From contig OU452199.1 of assembly GCA_911728435.2 (NCBI GenBank), positions 13,030,860 to 13,094,859 on the forward strand: a stretch of DNA of 64,000 nucleotides. The letters run 5' to 3'. The notes under the pieces were generated by a model. It ran no database searches, was not told the origin of the DNA, and worked only from the letters and a program-made list of their open reading frames with translations. Origin of the DNA: Apoderus coryli (taxonomy: Eukaryota; Arthropoda; Insecta; Coleoptera; Attelabidae). Both the position numbers and the translations under genes were made by a program. How positions within the stretch are numbered: the stretch's first letter is position 1; every line of letters begins with the position of its first letter. Shown here in pieces: positions 11,289-23,219 of this stretch.

Positions 11289-12276
11289 TTAAATACTTTA
11301 AATCTCCATCAGTGATTGGATTAAAACTTAAATAGAGTTGTGTTAGTGTGATTTTATATTGATTGTTGAAAAGTTTGTTAATGTTTGGTAATGTTTTGTG
11401 GCAAATTTTTTAAATAATATTAATAATAATTAACGTTAAATTAAACACATTGCAAAAATTAATAACTAATAAAAAAGTTAATTATTAAGATGTATTGTTG
11501 TTTGTTATTTCTTCTTATATTATATCATGTTAATAGATTTTAAATTTCAATTAGAACGCAATATAAGCACGAGGTAATTGAAATAAATGTTAAGCGGTTA
11601 TTTGACATTATAGCCATCATTTGGTGGTAAGATTCAGATGTTCAACTTCTTTTGTATTAGGCAAATTTATGAAAGTCAAAAGCTGTAGTAATATATTATT
11701 AATGGGTTAATGTAATATTTTATTTTGGGGATTATAATCTGATGTTGTTAGTCCCTAAACAGAATAAATAATATAAATTATCACATGCCACAGACGTAAA
11801 TTAGCATTTCATATCTCCATATTAGTCTCACATCATAAGATGTCGAACTGAGGAAGTGTACATCAGTAGGCGTTTGAATTTACGGTAGACTAGTACATGT
11901 AGAATTGGTTTAGAGTAAGAGACTGAATTTAGAATTAAGGTTAATTTTATATATCGGAGAATGCAAATTCGGATTATCAGTTTTACAAATTTCCAAGTTT
12001 AAAGAGATACATATTAGCTATTCATATGTTCGTGTTTTTGGGCAACAGAGGTTGAAGTAAGGAAATGTACTCTTGTAGATATTAATAGTTCTCTTAAACT
12101 ACCATAAATATGTGGAGCAGACTTAATCTAGGGGACTAATGCCCTTTTGCACCACATTTTAAAAAGATTTCGACTAACGAAGCCGATTCGGCCTATTCTA
12201 GATCAAATTGAGCATTTTTAGAATTTGATGAGATATGACAGCTTTCATTAGAAAATATGTTAGTAGGAAGGACCGA

Positions 12277-12319
12277 AAAGCGTCCTTGTGCTTAGGTATG
12301 TTAAGCACAAAGACGCTTT
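12277..12319. repeat. 18-bp-stem hairpin
   Basis: AAAGCGTCCTTGTGCTTA pairs with its partner at 12302-12319 with one mismatch around a short loop. CTAGT follows one base after the stem. It lies in the spacer of the long inverted repeat. Confidence 0.85.
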
Positions 12320-12776
12320 ACTAGTATATATTATTGTGCTAGGGCATCAACAACAATAAATTAAAACCATAAAAACTTCACGTTTACACTTTATTTAATT
12401 ATTAATCCACAAAAGAATAAATAAGGTAACACTCTACTTATGTTCCCAGGCAAATAATAAACAAACTATTTTTGAATATAAATCATAAAATATGTAAGTA
12501 GTAGTAGCACTCATCTAGCTAAATCTTATAATATAAACACATCAAATACTATGTATATGTAATAAATACATTTAAAATATATAACAATAACAATAGATAC
12601 ATTTAACAATGGAAAATAATAACAAAAAGTTAATTTTATTAATTTGAATGATGCCACAATTATGATCCAACACTATCGATAGAAGAACTTCTTTCTCGTT
12701 GGAAGTGTAGTTTGGAGGTCTTCTCTTTTTTTATGTATCACTAACTTGCATCGTATTATATTAAAAATGTATTTAA

Positions 12777-12932
12777 TAATAAAAAGAAAATAATTTTGTG
12801 GCATAGCTGGTTTTTCCTACACAGGGGACTTTTGTGTAATTTAGCAGGGCCTCAGTCTGAACCAAAGTCCGTTGTGTAGCTAAAACCAGTCATTTTGTCC
12901 GCTATGCCACAAAATTATTTTGTTTCTATTAT
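12777..12932. repeat. imperfect palindrome, MITE-like
   Basis: AATAATTTTGTGGCATAGC near 12789 is mirrored exactly at 12901-12919. Pairing resumes after a 13-nt gap (TGGTTTTTCCTACACA against TGACTGGTTTTAGCTACACA). No target duplication is certain, so family is unassigned. Confidence 0.75.
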
Positions 12933-13785
12933 ATATTATTTACGGACACAATTTCACTCTAGTATTTAATACTTTTCGTTCACATTCACAATAATTATTA
13001 ATGTTTACATTATGAATTATTATGAAAACAAAACTGAAGAGGTTAAAAGTTAAAATATTACCTACTGCCCGACCAAAAAACTCTTTTTCATTAGCGGCTA
13101 CCTTAAATTCGCTATGTTGACCAATTTACCAGATACTCAACTAAGTGCTACCTACTCATGATTCGGTGCAATCAATTCCGTTCTAAGTAATACTTAACAT
13201 TTAGGTGACCCTTAACTATTCTCTACTTAAACTGTATGTGGTGCAAACGGGCATTATAAGGTCATATTATGGAGTTTTGTGCTTTAATCATGTTTGCATT
13301 ATTTTATATTATCACTATCTTCCCTGCTGACATTTCTTATACATTGGATTTGTATATGTAGTAATTTAGATTCGAGGTTAAGTTTATTCTTTGACGAATG
13401 TAACTTGAATGAACATATCAATTTTACCACCAAATAATGACTAGAATGTCAAATAACCGCTTAATATTTATTTCAATTTAAGTACATCTTGCTAAACACA
13501 ACTTAAACTGTATTCTAATTGAAATATAAAAACTATTAATATGATAAATGAGAAGAAATAATAATCAACAATAGATTTTATGATGAACTTCCTTAGTAGT
13601 TATTAATTTTTGCAATCTGTTCAATTTAATGTTAGTTATTATTAATATGTAAAACAATTTCCACAAAAGGGTAAGATTAACAAACTTTTCAACAATCAAT
13701 ATAATATCACACTAACACAACTACATTTTAGATTATATAGATGTTCAAGTTTGAATCCAATCATTGATGGAAATTTGAAGTATTG

Positions 13786-13829
13786 AAGTCACTGATGATG
13801 AGACTGTAATTCTCGAAACATGTAGGACT
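13786..13829 (+). ncRNA. hammerhead-like motif F
   Basis: CTGATGA at 13792-13798, one unpaired T, stem GAG/CTC, GAAA at 13815-13818, minimal helix III closed by T13823, cleavage base A13824. Helix I has four pairs (AGTC with GACT) after one mismatch. Comparison with motif G suggests the ancestral copy had a 5-bp uninterrupted helix I. Confidence 0.6.
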
Positions 13830-13910
13830 ATTTAAAATAGTTCTGATTTGAACATATATATATATATATATATGGGTTTCTGGAGTAGACGGTGTTTTAT
13901 TTCCTAAGGT

Positions 13911-15160
13911 TAAACAATCTACTAATTCCAATTCCATATACGCAGGGTGATCCAAACACATCTTCACTAGTGTGAAGTTAGTTTAAAACGGTGGAAAAGT
14001 TATGTAGATTAACTTTGCGTCAACCTGTGTATATAACGGCAATAATCATTACAATTACAACGTAATTTTATTAATAGTAGATAATGTTCGGCATTTCATA
14101 AAATACGTTTTAATTACACCTTTTTAGTAAAGTATGAAAAAAGAACAGTTGCCGTGTATCAATGGTGCTGACATTCACTATTTCGGATAACATTTATACT
14201 TAGCCGGAAATAGATAGTTGTTCATTTATTTGCACCATAATAATGAAAAATGTAACATCCCATCAAATTTCAGATATTTGGCCAGATAGAACCGAAATGG
14301 TGTTCTAAATGGATTCGTCTATGTGGTGATTTACGCCCTGCTGATGTTTGGATGTTGTTAAATGGTTTGTACAAGCGAAATAGCAGTATGCCATCAGACT
14401 GATAGTTTCCGTAAGATAGTGAATATAGGCATTTTTTGTGTCATCTGGTTATATAAAAATATATTTGTAGCAAAAGACGAAAAATATTCAGCAGAATTTA
14501 GAGGTGTATATCAATATGATAAATGCACATAGAAGTAAAAGATAGAATCCAGAAATGGGGACACCTAACAATAGTTTTTCAGCTGAAATGCTACGATTTA
14601 CAACTCAAACTAATGATAACAGTATTTCTGCGATGATTCTGAAGTCAGAGAACAAATTGTTCGTGGTACTAAAAACTATATAAAATTAGTCCTACTACTT
14701 GATAAGAAAAAATTATATTACTATTAAAAAGTAGGTATCCAAAACTGTTTTAACATGTCCCACTTATCGATAGTGGAGGAATTATTTTGTTGGTGGGGAA
14801 CATTAGTGATTCAGGAAAATGCAGCTATAATAGATGCTAAATGTTTAAAAGATTGAATATTTATAGCATTTTTCATTATATTGCGTCTTGAATTGTAGAT
14901 TTTAGTCGATTATTTATAAATATTTCTTTTTTTTTTTCTTGAATTGTTATTGAAAAGGTGAAAACAAATTACATAATGCTCCTTAGGGACCTAGGAACTC
15001 TTAAACTATAAAGGGCTCTTTTTAATAACTCTAGATTTATGTAGAGATGTATCTAATATTTTGTTTTTCTTGGGTTATTGGATCATTTAAAAAAAATTAT
15101 TAAACATTTCGTTTACAAGTCTATCTTGTTTCGTCGTTTTTTTAATAATAAAACCACTTA
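13911..15160. other. AT-rich stretch, no gene recognised
   Basis: At 13942-13958 the string CAGGGTGATCCAAACAC resembles a mariner-type terminus but no partner end was found. Otherwise nothing identifiable. Confidence 0.5.
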
Positions 15161-15163
15161 AAA

Positions 15164-15202
15164 TACAACGTTTCGGTATTTAATTGATATCTTCTTCAGG
15201 TA
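15164..15202 (-). ncRNA. hammerhead-like motif B
   Basis: Minus strand from 15199: CTGAAGA, one unpaired A, stem GATAT/ATACC (one mismatch, long loop), GAAA, ACGT helix III, cleavage base T, then GTA pairing with TAC just before the core (3-bp helix I). It shares GAAACGTTG with motif A but has different stems. Confidence 0.55.
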
Positions 15203-15203
15203 A

Positions 15204-15890
15204 TTTATTTCGTTAATAAGTGATAGCGCAACGCGGAACAAGTCCTAGATTTTGAAACGTGTTTCACATTTTTCTTATTGTTAAAAAATGACGAGGTAAA
15301 GCAGATTTGCAAATCAATTGTTTAAAATGTTTTTTAAAATAACCAACACACCGCAGAAACAACATATTGAAAAATGGGAAGGTTAAGAAAAGACATAAAA
15401 TTTAGAATATCTCGAAGCGCAAAATTGTTGGTAAATTTTTATAATAACTTATTATTATGAGAATTATATCTTCCATGTGTTTGTGACATTTAGGTTCAAA
15501 AGAACTGTAACTCGCCAGGATGCATTATTCCTCTACTTAGGTGAAAGCTTTATTTATGAATTTCTTGTTTTACATGATATCACAAGACTTACACTAGATT
15601 GTATACAAGTGGCCAATAGGCTACTCGTACTTTTGCCTCGTAAACGCAATAGTTTCACTCTAAAAATTGCTCGAGGGTTATAACTAGAACGTCAGGGCTA
15701 TACTTCAAAAACTCTCGCTTTTTTATAATAAATTTATGCTCTGTCTAATTGTGAAACTGGCATTTCTTAGGAAATAAGTTGTCATATTTTGGTATCAGCA
15801 GCCGAGCCGGTTTGAACTGAAACAATTGTTACTACCATTAAATATATTCACATATTAATTATTAGTTCCATATAAATACATGTATTTATG
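15204..15890. other. AT-rich stretch, no gene recognised
   Basis: The 68-codon frame at 15477-15683 has no motif I recognise. Confidence 0.5.
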
Positions 15891-15907
15891 ACTTTCCCGC
15901 ACAGGAA

Positions 15908-16062
15908 AGTATTGTGAACGCGCTAGTTCAGTTAAATCTTATCATCCCAATTATGAAGATACTGTCCCACAATTTAGTGAAGAGTATCGTGAACATTTTC
16001 AAGTGCCTAAAATAATGACAGAAGAACTTGCGCAGCGATTTGCAGCACATTTTAACTTTTAG
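15908..16062 (+). pseudogene. Harbinger-like (HARBI1-type) N-terminal exon relic
   Basis: Fifty-one sense codons in a row end at TAG 16060-16062: KYCERASS, YHPNYEDTVPQFSEEYREHF and MTEELAQRFAAHF. The pattern .YEDTVP.FS...FREHF.. followed by a helix resembles the N-terminal part of PIF/Harbinger transposase-derived proteins. It is preceded by a pyrimidine-rich CTTTCCCGCACAG that would serve as a 3' splice site. The DDE nuclease domain is not found downstream. A shorter relic of the same sequence lies at 18540-18592 on the other strand. The family call is tentative. Confidence 0.45.
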
Positions 16063-16324
16063 TAACATTCTAATAAAGTAATGGAAACAAGAAACGTTGT
16101 CTAATTCATAACTTATTTTATTTTTGTTGTTTTCACAAAAACATTTCTATTTTTCTTTATAATACTCAGATTCGATCTACCTGAAAAAATAAAATCCAGC
16201 ATCCCGCATCCTACTCATTCTTAGATGTCTTCTTCTTGGTAGTCACTGGAACTGGATAAAACCCTTATGGGCAAGGCTAACACATATACACAATAAATCA
16301 ACAAAACCAGTAAAAAAATTCCTG

Positions 16325-16495
16325 CTTAGCTTCGCTATGACGATTCGGAACCAGTAACGAACTGATTCCGTATGCTCCGCGAACGGCTATTACTAGTAGT
16401 TCGATATTTTTTTACCGCGAATGCAGAAAAACAAACTGCGGAAGCGTAGAAAACTAGAACCAGTTCAGAATCGCTTGCGACTACGAAGCTTATAT
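16325..16495. repeat. GC-richer imperfect palindrome, possible MITE
   Basis: AGCTTCG and CGATTC.GAAC near the left edge recur inverted at the right edge (CAGTTCAGAATCG, CGAAGCT), and CTCCGC is mirrored by GCGGAAG. Pairing is patchy. Base composition is clearly richer in GC than the surroundings. Lying 260 bp from the Harbinger-like exon, it could be a related non-autonomous element. Confidence 0.4.
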
Positions 16496-16499
16496 TTTG

Positions 16500-18290
16500 A
16501 TTTCGCCAGGAGGCGTCACTGCTTTGTTAAAGAGACCTATGGTGCTTTCTTTCTACACCTCAGCTCAGCTGAACTGTTGTAGCATTATGACTTCACTTAT
16601 ATTTTGTTTGTTTGTTCCCAAACGGAACGTCAAACTGCATTTTCAGGTTAAATTTCTCACTTAGCTGTCCACTAGTTTTGTAAAGGGCCCGTGGTGAAGG
16701 GAAACGCCTATATTCAAATGACAAATATGACAACTTGTGTCATTTGAGATGCGATGATGTGATATGGACCGACGAATCAGACCATCTGGTGCAAATATGG
16801 ATGTCTAAAACAGAGTTTTATTATGAAGCATGGTTATTTATGTACACATACAATACATTCATTATTGCTAAATATTAAATAACACACTTTTCTTTTTTTT
16901 TTTATTTAGGTCACTGCACTAGTATTATCACTAATTGATACGGACATAAAATTCTGTACGCTAAACTCCCTTAAAATCTGTTGTTTAGGTTTAGGCATAT
17001 TTTAGAACAATTTCTGTCGCTTGATAGTCATAAAAATTGGTGAAAGTTTTATAGGTCATTAATTATTATTTTAATAATTGCTAAGGTATTTAACCTCTTG
17101 AAATTCTCATGTACAATAATATCTTCATGAATATGAACTTATGTAAATTTAATATTGATTGAACGCATATACTTATTGGGCACACGATAAAATACCTACT
17201 TGAATAACTTGTCTACCGTTTCTACACTATTACGGAAAATTTTTTACTATATACCTAATTAATAAATAATGTCAAATTCCGTTAATTTTATTCCGGCGTC
17301 GAGAGACCTCTGCGAAAACACTTCTTGCGTATTCCAGTTATTTTAATGTCTGCAATTCGTATTTTATTGACACTCAATTATAAATAATGACGAGTTTATT
17401 AAAAGTTTTGTCTGTATTAATGAGTGTATCCGCGTTTCTAAACAATTTTGATAATTACCTTATTTTTTAAGCGTAGGTGAAAAATTCTAACGTGTATAAA
17501 ACAGAAAGGACTTATATTTTCTAGACTGGTTTTTTTTTTGATGGATGATATCAAATAATATAGTCGTAAATTTTTTTACATTTCCGCAACGATGATAAAA
17601 AATCACTTTTTTTTTCTCCACAGCTGTAAATATCAATAAAACAAACAAGAAAATAAATAACTCTTAAGTATATGGGGATCTCCTATATCTGCAATCAATT
17701 CCTAGCAAACGGAAGAAACCTTTTTATTGAGAAATTAGATATTTGTCTTAATTCATATTTCAAGAAAATTGCCATGGTAGCAAATTCTCAGCGACATATT
17801 TTACGCATGCTATAATAATAGTGTCAACGTTTTAATAATAAGTATTGATCAAAATTATCTTCTTCACTAATTTTTTCCAGGATTCATAAAAAAAAGTAAT
17901 TTGTCTTTCAAAATCTGTTGCATAATATAAATTTTGATTAAGTTGAATAAAAATTTTATTTAAATCACTTTCAACCTTGAAGGTTTAGGTTTAGGTAGTT
18001 TTGAGAAAATTAGTTACGTTTTACATACCAAATTCAAATAGGTATGTGATAAAATATAGGGCATATTTAAAAAAAAGTTACTTTAATGTGCCAATTTTGT
18101 ATTTTTGAAATTAGTTTAAAATTGTAGCCTTAACCGACCTACACAATGTCTATGCAACAAAAATAATAAAAAATCGGTTGTGTCACCCCAAAACTTTCCC
18201 GACAAGTTATAATATATGACCTGTGTAACGAAACAGAATTTTAATAATTATTATTATTATTATAATTGAATTATTTTCATTATTTCCAAT
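16500..18290. other. AT-rich stretch, no gene recognised
   Basis: Nothing identifiable as a gene, RNA or repeat. Confidence 0.5.
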
Positions 18291-18296
18291 AAAATA

Positions 18297-18520
18297 ACGT
18301 AACAAACTAACTACTTTATTCAAAAATTAGAAAAAAAAAAGTATTGCTAGCTAGGACTCGAACCCGTAAACTTCCGCATACGAAGCGAACCCCCTACCAA
18401 TGATACAACAGAAACCTGGTAATAAATATTGTATTTTATTTGTTATATATAAATATACGTTCCAACTAACTGGTGACATTTTAAACGATATTTTCTCGAG
18501 AATTATGGGAGCAAATATCA
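18297..18520 (-). repeat. tRNA-containing interspersed repeat, copy 1
   Basis: Minus strand. A left module (CATAATTCTCGAGAAAAT, TCACCAGTTAG, TTGGAAC) is followed by a tRNA-like segment (18341-18409) with an A box, an anticodon arm with loop TTCGTAT and a B box GGTTCGAGTCC. A tail CTAATTTTTGAATAAAG and TTAGTTTGTTACGT follows. Copy 2 at 37681-37903 matches all three modules in order. Since the tRNA-like part is embedded in a repeat and its acceptor stem does not pair, I read this as a SINE-like element and not a working tRNA gene. Confidence 0.8.
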
Positions 18521-18539
18521 GCTGGAAATGGTCTTAATC

Positions 18540-18592
18540 GTCTCAGGGAACTTCAAAAGGTTCACAATACTTTCCCTGTGCGGCAAAGTAAT
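18540..18592 (-). pseudogene. short relic related to the Harbinger-like exon
   Basis: On the minus strand, ACTTTGCCGCACAGGGAAAG then TATTGTGAAC matches 15892-15919 except for one substitution and one inserted base. It continues into GAACCTTTTGAAGTTCC, similar to the codons for EHFQVP at 15992-16009. It appears to be an internally shortened copy and sits directly beside tRNA-containing repeat copy 1. Confidence 0.5.
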
Positions 18593-21500
18593 ATAAGTAT
18601 TTAAGTTTCCTCATACAACTCCGTGGCGTCCACCGTGACTCGCCCTATTATACACCTCTTGAAATTAATTCCATGTCACTAACTGTTATGCGCGAAATTA
18701 TTATAATATTTATACTTAGGAATTATATTATATATTTTAATCCTAATTCATAAGAACTGGTATATGAAAAGATTTTATTTACTAAATGAAATAGTGTGAA
18801 TAGATTACGTGGGCGCTGGCAGCAGTTATAGAAATATTATGTTAAAGCGGCCGTTTTGTGTCTTTCCTTTAAGATGCTTGTAATGTAAATCGAAATATAA
18901 TAAACTATGCGCAACCACGCAAAGTTTCACCTCACACCTGGTACCACAATGTGCAATTATTTTAAAGAAATATTGCTCAAGTAGTGCATTATAGTTTGTG
19001 CAGATAATAGGTTTTATGGTTGTTACGATGTGCATTCGGAATATAATCGAAATGATATCTAAATATAAAGTATAATACAAATGGAAATGTAAGAGCCACG
19101 TTAGTATATCCCTTGGGTCTCTATTATGAGAAAATTATTAAGAAATTATTTATGTTGTGTAATTTCTAAGTGTGAGATTACGATTGGCTATTAGTAGAAA
19201 TATTATTCAACAGAATTAATTAGTTTCACTTATACAGAGCGATTTGTATGTAAATCCTTATTCTCCATGTAAAAAATTTCATTAAACCAAATTCAAAGCA
19301 CGGTCCTGAAAACAGGAAGGTCTCTTACCCAGAAATCAAGGAACTAAATTTCGATTTAAGAACAACGCAACCAAGTTTAACAGGCACATATTTTATTGGA
19401 GCAGTAATCCCAAACATATAAATAAAATACAAATTTTCATCTGAAATATCTGAGCAGAGGAATATAGAGAATGAAGGAAGCATTTAGGGACAAAACTAAC
19501 GCTTGTAAAAAGATAAATTTGTTATACCCAAACGCAGATTATAGTTTACAAGTTTATAATACTTCAAAAAATTTTTTGGAAGTAAATTTTCTTACTTTAC
19601 TTTAAAACTGACCAATACATTATTTGAAACTGTTAGCAAACAACGATACGCAAGAATAACGTGAACAAAGTAAATAGTATTTTTGACTTCTAATGAAACT
19701 ACTTTAAATTGCAAAATTATGGTCTTCGGTCTGTTACGCATTACCTTATCAAATCTACTAAAAAAATAATTCATAATAGACAATACTAAGTCATAATGTA
19801 ACATGTAACTGACCGTCAACGTCAGGGTATTTAAACAGCAAATTGTAAATACTGTAATAATTTAACTAAAAAATAATCCGCACAACTTCATCAAATTAAT
19901 ATATTATACACGCTTTTAAAATATATTTGATAGTATCTTGGAGATATATAAATGGGTATTACTAAACAAGGATACAAAGGATTAGTATATGCAACAAGAC
20001 GGTAGTTAAATTTATTAATATTAATATATCTAAAAGCGGATTATAAATTACTCTCTTATGTTCATATTATTTGCCATTCTTCAAGGTGAATATGATTTCA
20101 TTTATTTCAACATACTGCCATCAGAATTGCTAATTTTCTGTCTGGGTATTGATTAAAATTTGATACAATACGATTACGTAATATCAATATGTTCAAATCC
20201 ATATTGTAATGCGAGAGCGGTTCTTTTCTAAATTAAATACATGGCAGTCTAAAAATGCAACAGCAGCTTAGGTTTCATATTACATGATAATCCATGTTGG
20301 GTATGGATAGTCGCATAATTACAAAAGAAAAATTGTGATTTTGCTGGCTATATTTATGTAGGTATATACAAAGTGTATTAAGTTTGATTGAAAAATATTA
20401 ACAAAAATGGGGTAGCAGTTGAAGTAAACCAGACCAAAACGCCTAGGTCAACTTTAAAAACTTTTCTCATATATCCAAAAATAAACTCCAAATGGATCGG
20501 GTTAGTGTTCGCTCGGCTTGCGGCATTATCAGCCAAAAATCATTACGAAGTACTATAATATCATGTTAGTAGCAAACATGATGGCCATAAACATATTATA
20601 ACTGTCATGTTTATTAGAACATTAGAATCAATTTAGAGATGTTTATTAAATTGTCTGGCAATTTGGGAGGATTGGTTCTATCCTGTTAGAGTTATCGATG
20701 ATCAATATTGTCTAAACCGTTTTAATTTTCCTGCACTTTCTGATCGTAGCCTTGTACTCCCCATCTTTATCCATGCTTTGAAAATTGTACATAAAATAAT
20801 TCACCACATATTAATTACATTATGATTTTAAAATCTAAGTTTCATCTCACATTGTATGTGCAAATATTTTAACAGTCCCACTTAATGTTTTATCGAAAAT
20901 TTACATAACAAATAACGCAGTTTATGAGGAAACCATGACCTTTCTCAAAATTTTTAACATTTACGAAGGTTATAATATATTATAAGTACCTATAATTCAT
21001 TATGTTTATAGCAAACATTATACTTAGTGTTTTCTTTTAGCTGCAAATATATTTACCTTATTAACACCTGGCTTGGATATGTTATTGACACTATAAAACT
21101 GAAACATAATAATATGTCTGTGTCATCAAAATACCGTACAATAATTAGTTTGCTTGATGCTTTATCTTGTGTTTTTAACCCAATAAATATAATGTTTCGA
21201 AGAATTGCTGTGGCATCTGGGAGTCAGTGTATAAAAATAATATTTTCTGGTAAAACCTCATATTGGTTAATATTCTTTTAATACCTTTCACTATATTTAT
21301 TAACAACATATTAAAATAATACAAACAACAAACACATTTACACAAAATATAATTCGTAACCACTACAAATATATAAATCGTTATTAACAAATAAATTGCT
21401 ACATGCTAATTTTGAATTTGGCTATGATCAGTACAAAGATTACTGAACTTTATCTTATATATTTTATACCGTTGGCAAATAAAATATTTACTTGACAGCT

Positions 21501-22200
21501 TTCGAAGACACATGGGGAATTCGCTTGTAACTTTGCTAAAGAAGTTGATCGTGCTCAACAAATGTTAGGGCATATAACATATCATAAGATCATACAGACT
21601 CTTATGTTGTAATTAATAATGTAATTTATATCTATCGAGCAAAGATTCATCAACATTTTGTCAATGATATAGGTATTTTCTTTTCTTTTTTATCAAAACA
21701 AAACACACATCAAATAAAACATCCGCATCATATGAATAATTCTAGTTTCAATTAAATACTTATGAGGCCCTGTTTTTTAAGAGACTATTTTCTGGAAAAG
21801 ATATGTTGAAATATTTTCTTTTAAATTACAACTTGATTTAATAAGCTGGAGGTACTTATCCAAACCGAAACAAGAACTGACTGTAGTATTGACAATATTT
21901 TTTGTCAAAAATAGTTGCAACATGGATAGTTACACTCTCGGTTATCAAAGGAGCATATATTTTTATATTATATTCTACTCCCTCTATATCTAAATTAATC
22001 TCTTCAGCAGTGGGACCCCGTGAACTAGAGAATTCTACTAATCGAGATCATTCTATCGTGTTCGCACACCGTTAAAACGCTTCTGCGATAAGAAATGGCG
22101 TCTTGTCTCGATATCTGCAATAGTGTCGAATTCTAATCAACACTTTATTTTTCATATTATTATTTTATATAATATATCTGTAACGGAACATCTCAAAAAC
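18593..22200. other. AT-rich stretch, no gene recognised
   Basis: Long unannotated AT-rich region. Short frames (for example 18826-19080, 19592-19819, 21027-21281) lack recognisable motifs and are treated as chance. Confidence 0.5.
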
Positions 22201-22214
22201 CGCGTTAGGTAAAC

Positions 22215-22622
22215 AGGCCAGTTGAACTAAGCCACCGCATTCAAAACGAGGTCCAATTGATCACTCCCGAGATCATACAAAATGTACAACGCTCGTTTGT
22301 GGAATGGTTAGCCCATTGCCAAACGGTTAAGTGTGCTCACTTTGAGCACTTGCTCTACATAGTCCTATCAAAAACAAAATTAATTAGGTATTTTCGTTAT
22401 TTCATTAATCACAAAGCCACACATTCAAAAGTGGTTAAGGGGGCAAAAACGTGCATCATTGTACTTGGGACTACAGCTGCAATTGAAATTGCAATTTGAA
22501 ACTAACATGACTTAGATTAGAAATTGCTAAATATACATCAAAACTGACGTGTTTCTGCTTTTGCTTTAAAGATGTACGATTTTGAAAATAATCTCCCATT
22601 TCATTACTTCACCGACACCCTG
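22215..22622 (+). pseudogene. mariner-like transposase C-terminus with right TIR
   Basis: Translation from about 22230 gives LSHRIQNEVQLITPEIIQNV, then RSFVEWLAHC and HFEHLL. This is the usual last 45 residues of mariner/Tc1-type transposases of the kind seen intact at 59822-60934 (which ends NRFEQNLYYC, GSHFQHLLM). About 270 bp downstream the DNA reads CACCGACACCCTG followed by TA, a plausible right terminus (reverse complement CAGGGTGTCGGTG). The left end and the catalytic core are missing, so this is a 5'-truncated remnant. Confidence 0.7.
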
Positions 22623-22672
22623 TATATATATATTTTTGTTAGATAATATTAGATACAAGCGATATCAAAATA

Positions 22673-23110
22673 CTAGGTTTAAAGGACGTTTTGTAGTGGT
22701 ATATTACATTACACAAACAATGCGTGGTTTATACAAAGCTCATCTAAAACCGCTGGAGAAAGTGCAAAAAACGATTTTAAAATGAATTTTTAATAAACAT
22801 AAAGATCCGAGTGACTAGCTTTATGCACAAAGTTCGCTTATGGACTTGCGACAGCTCTATGGCTACCGTATTCTCCTGCTTCAACATAAACGTAGAGAAT
22901 CCCTTCAGGATATTCAGCATGCTCACAACTCCCGTTACAAAAAAAAAAAAAAGAATGCATTCTCTCAATTAAAAGCACATAAAAAGTTAGGACAGCGTGC
23001 TTTTGGGTTTCTGGCGCCTTGTATATAGTGTGCTCTCCCTGAGGTGATTAGAGGAATTTCTACGCTTAACAAATTTTAAAAAAGAAAGTAGAAATTGGAT
23101 ATTTTCATTA
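22673..23110 (+). pseudogene. LINE reverse transcriptase C-terminal relic
   Basis: One frame read through five stops gives LKPLEKVQKTILK, LMDLRQLYGYRILLLQHKRR and, after a K run, LGQRAFGFLAPCI and LPEVIRGISTLNKF. The order PLE..QK.ILK, then LY....L, then the G.R....P.....LP..I segment is typical of the region after the polymerase core in Jockey/CR1-type LINE proteins. It begins some 50 bp after the mariner-like TIR, so the mariner element may have inserted into the LINE. Confidence 0.65.
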
Positions 23111-23219
23111 CCTACCAAGATCAAATATTCACATTATTGACTTCTAGAAATAAGTATAGGTACAACCTAAATGTAAAATTGTTAATCAATAAAGAGTTGG
23201 TTGCGTATTGGTTTATGAT

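Larger units (their letters stand above)
11145..13910. mobile_element. long inverted repeat with a hammerhead-like motif in each arm
   Basis: The arm 11145-11645 and the inverted arm about 13405-13910 align along their whole length, roughly 80 percent identical by eye. Anchors are TTGTGTTAGTGTGAT, ATTGATTGTTGAAAAGTTTG and TAAGCGGTTATTTGACATT. The 1.75-kb centre has no recognised protein but contains a hairpin (12277-12319) and a palindrome (12777-12932). The arms may be terminal repeats of a retrozyme- or Penelope-like element, or two insertions in opposite orientation. Confidence 0.7.

Noticed and set aside
13942..13958. Left end of a mariner-type element
   Set aside because: Only one terminus-like string was found, with no inverted partner or transposase.
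18341..18409. Functional tRNA gene
   Set aside because: The acceptor arms do not pair and the segment is part of a longer repeat with a second copy, so it is treated as SINE-like.
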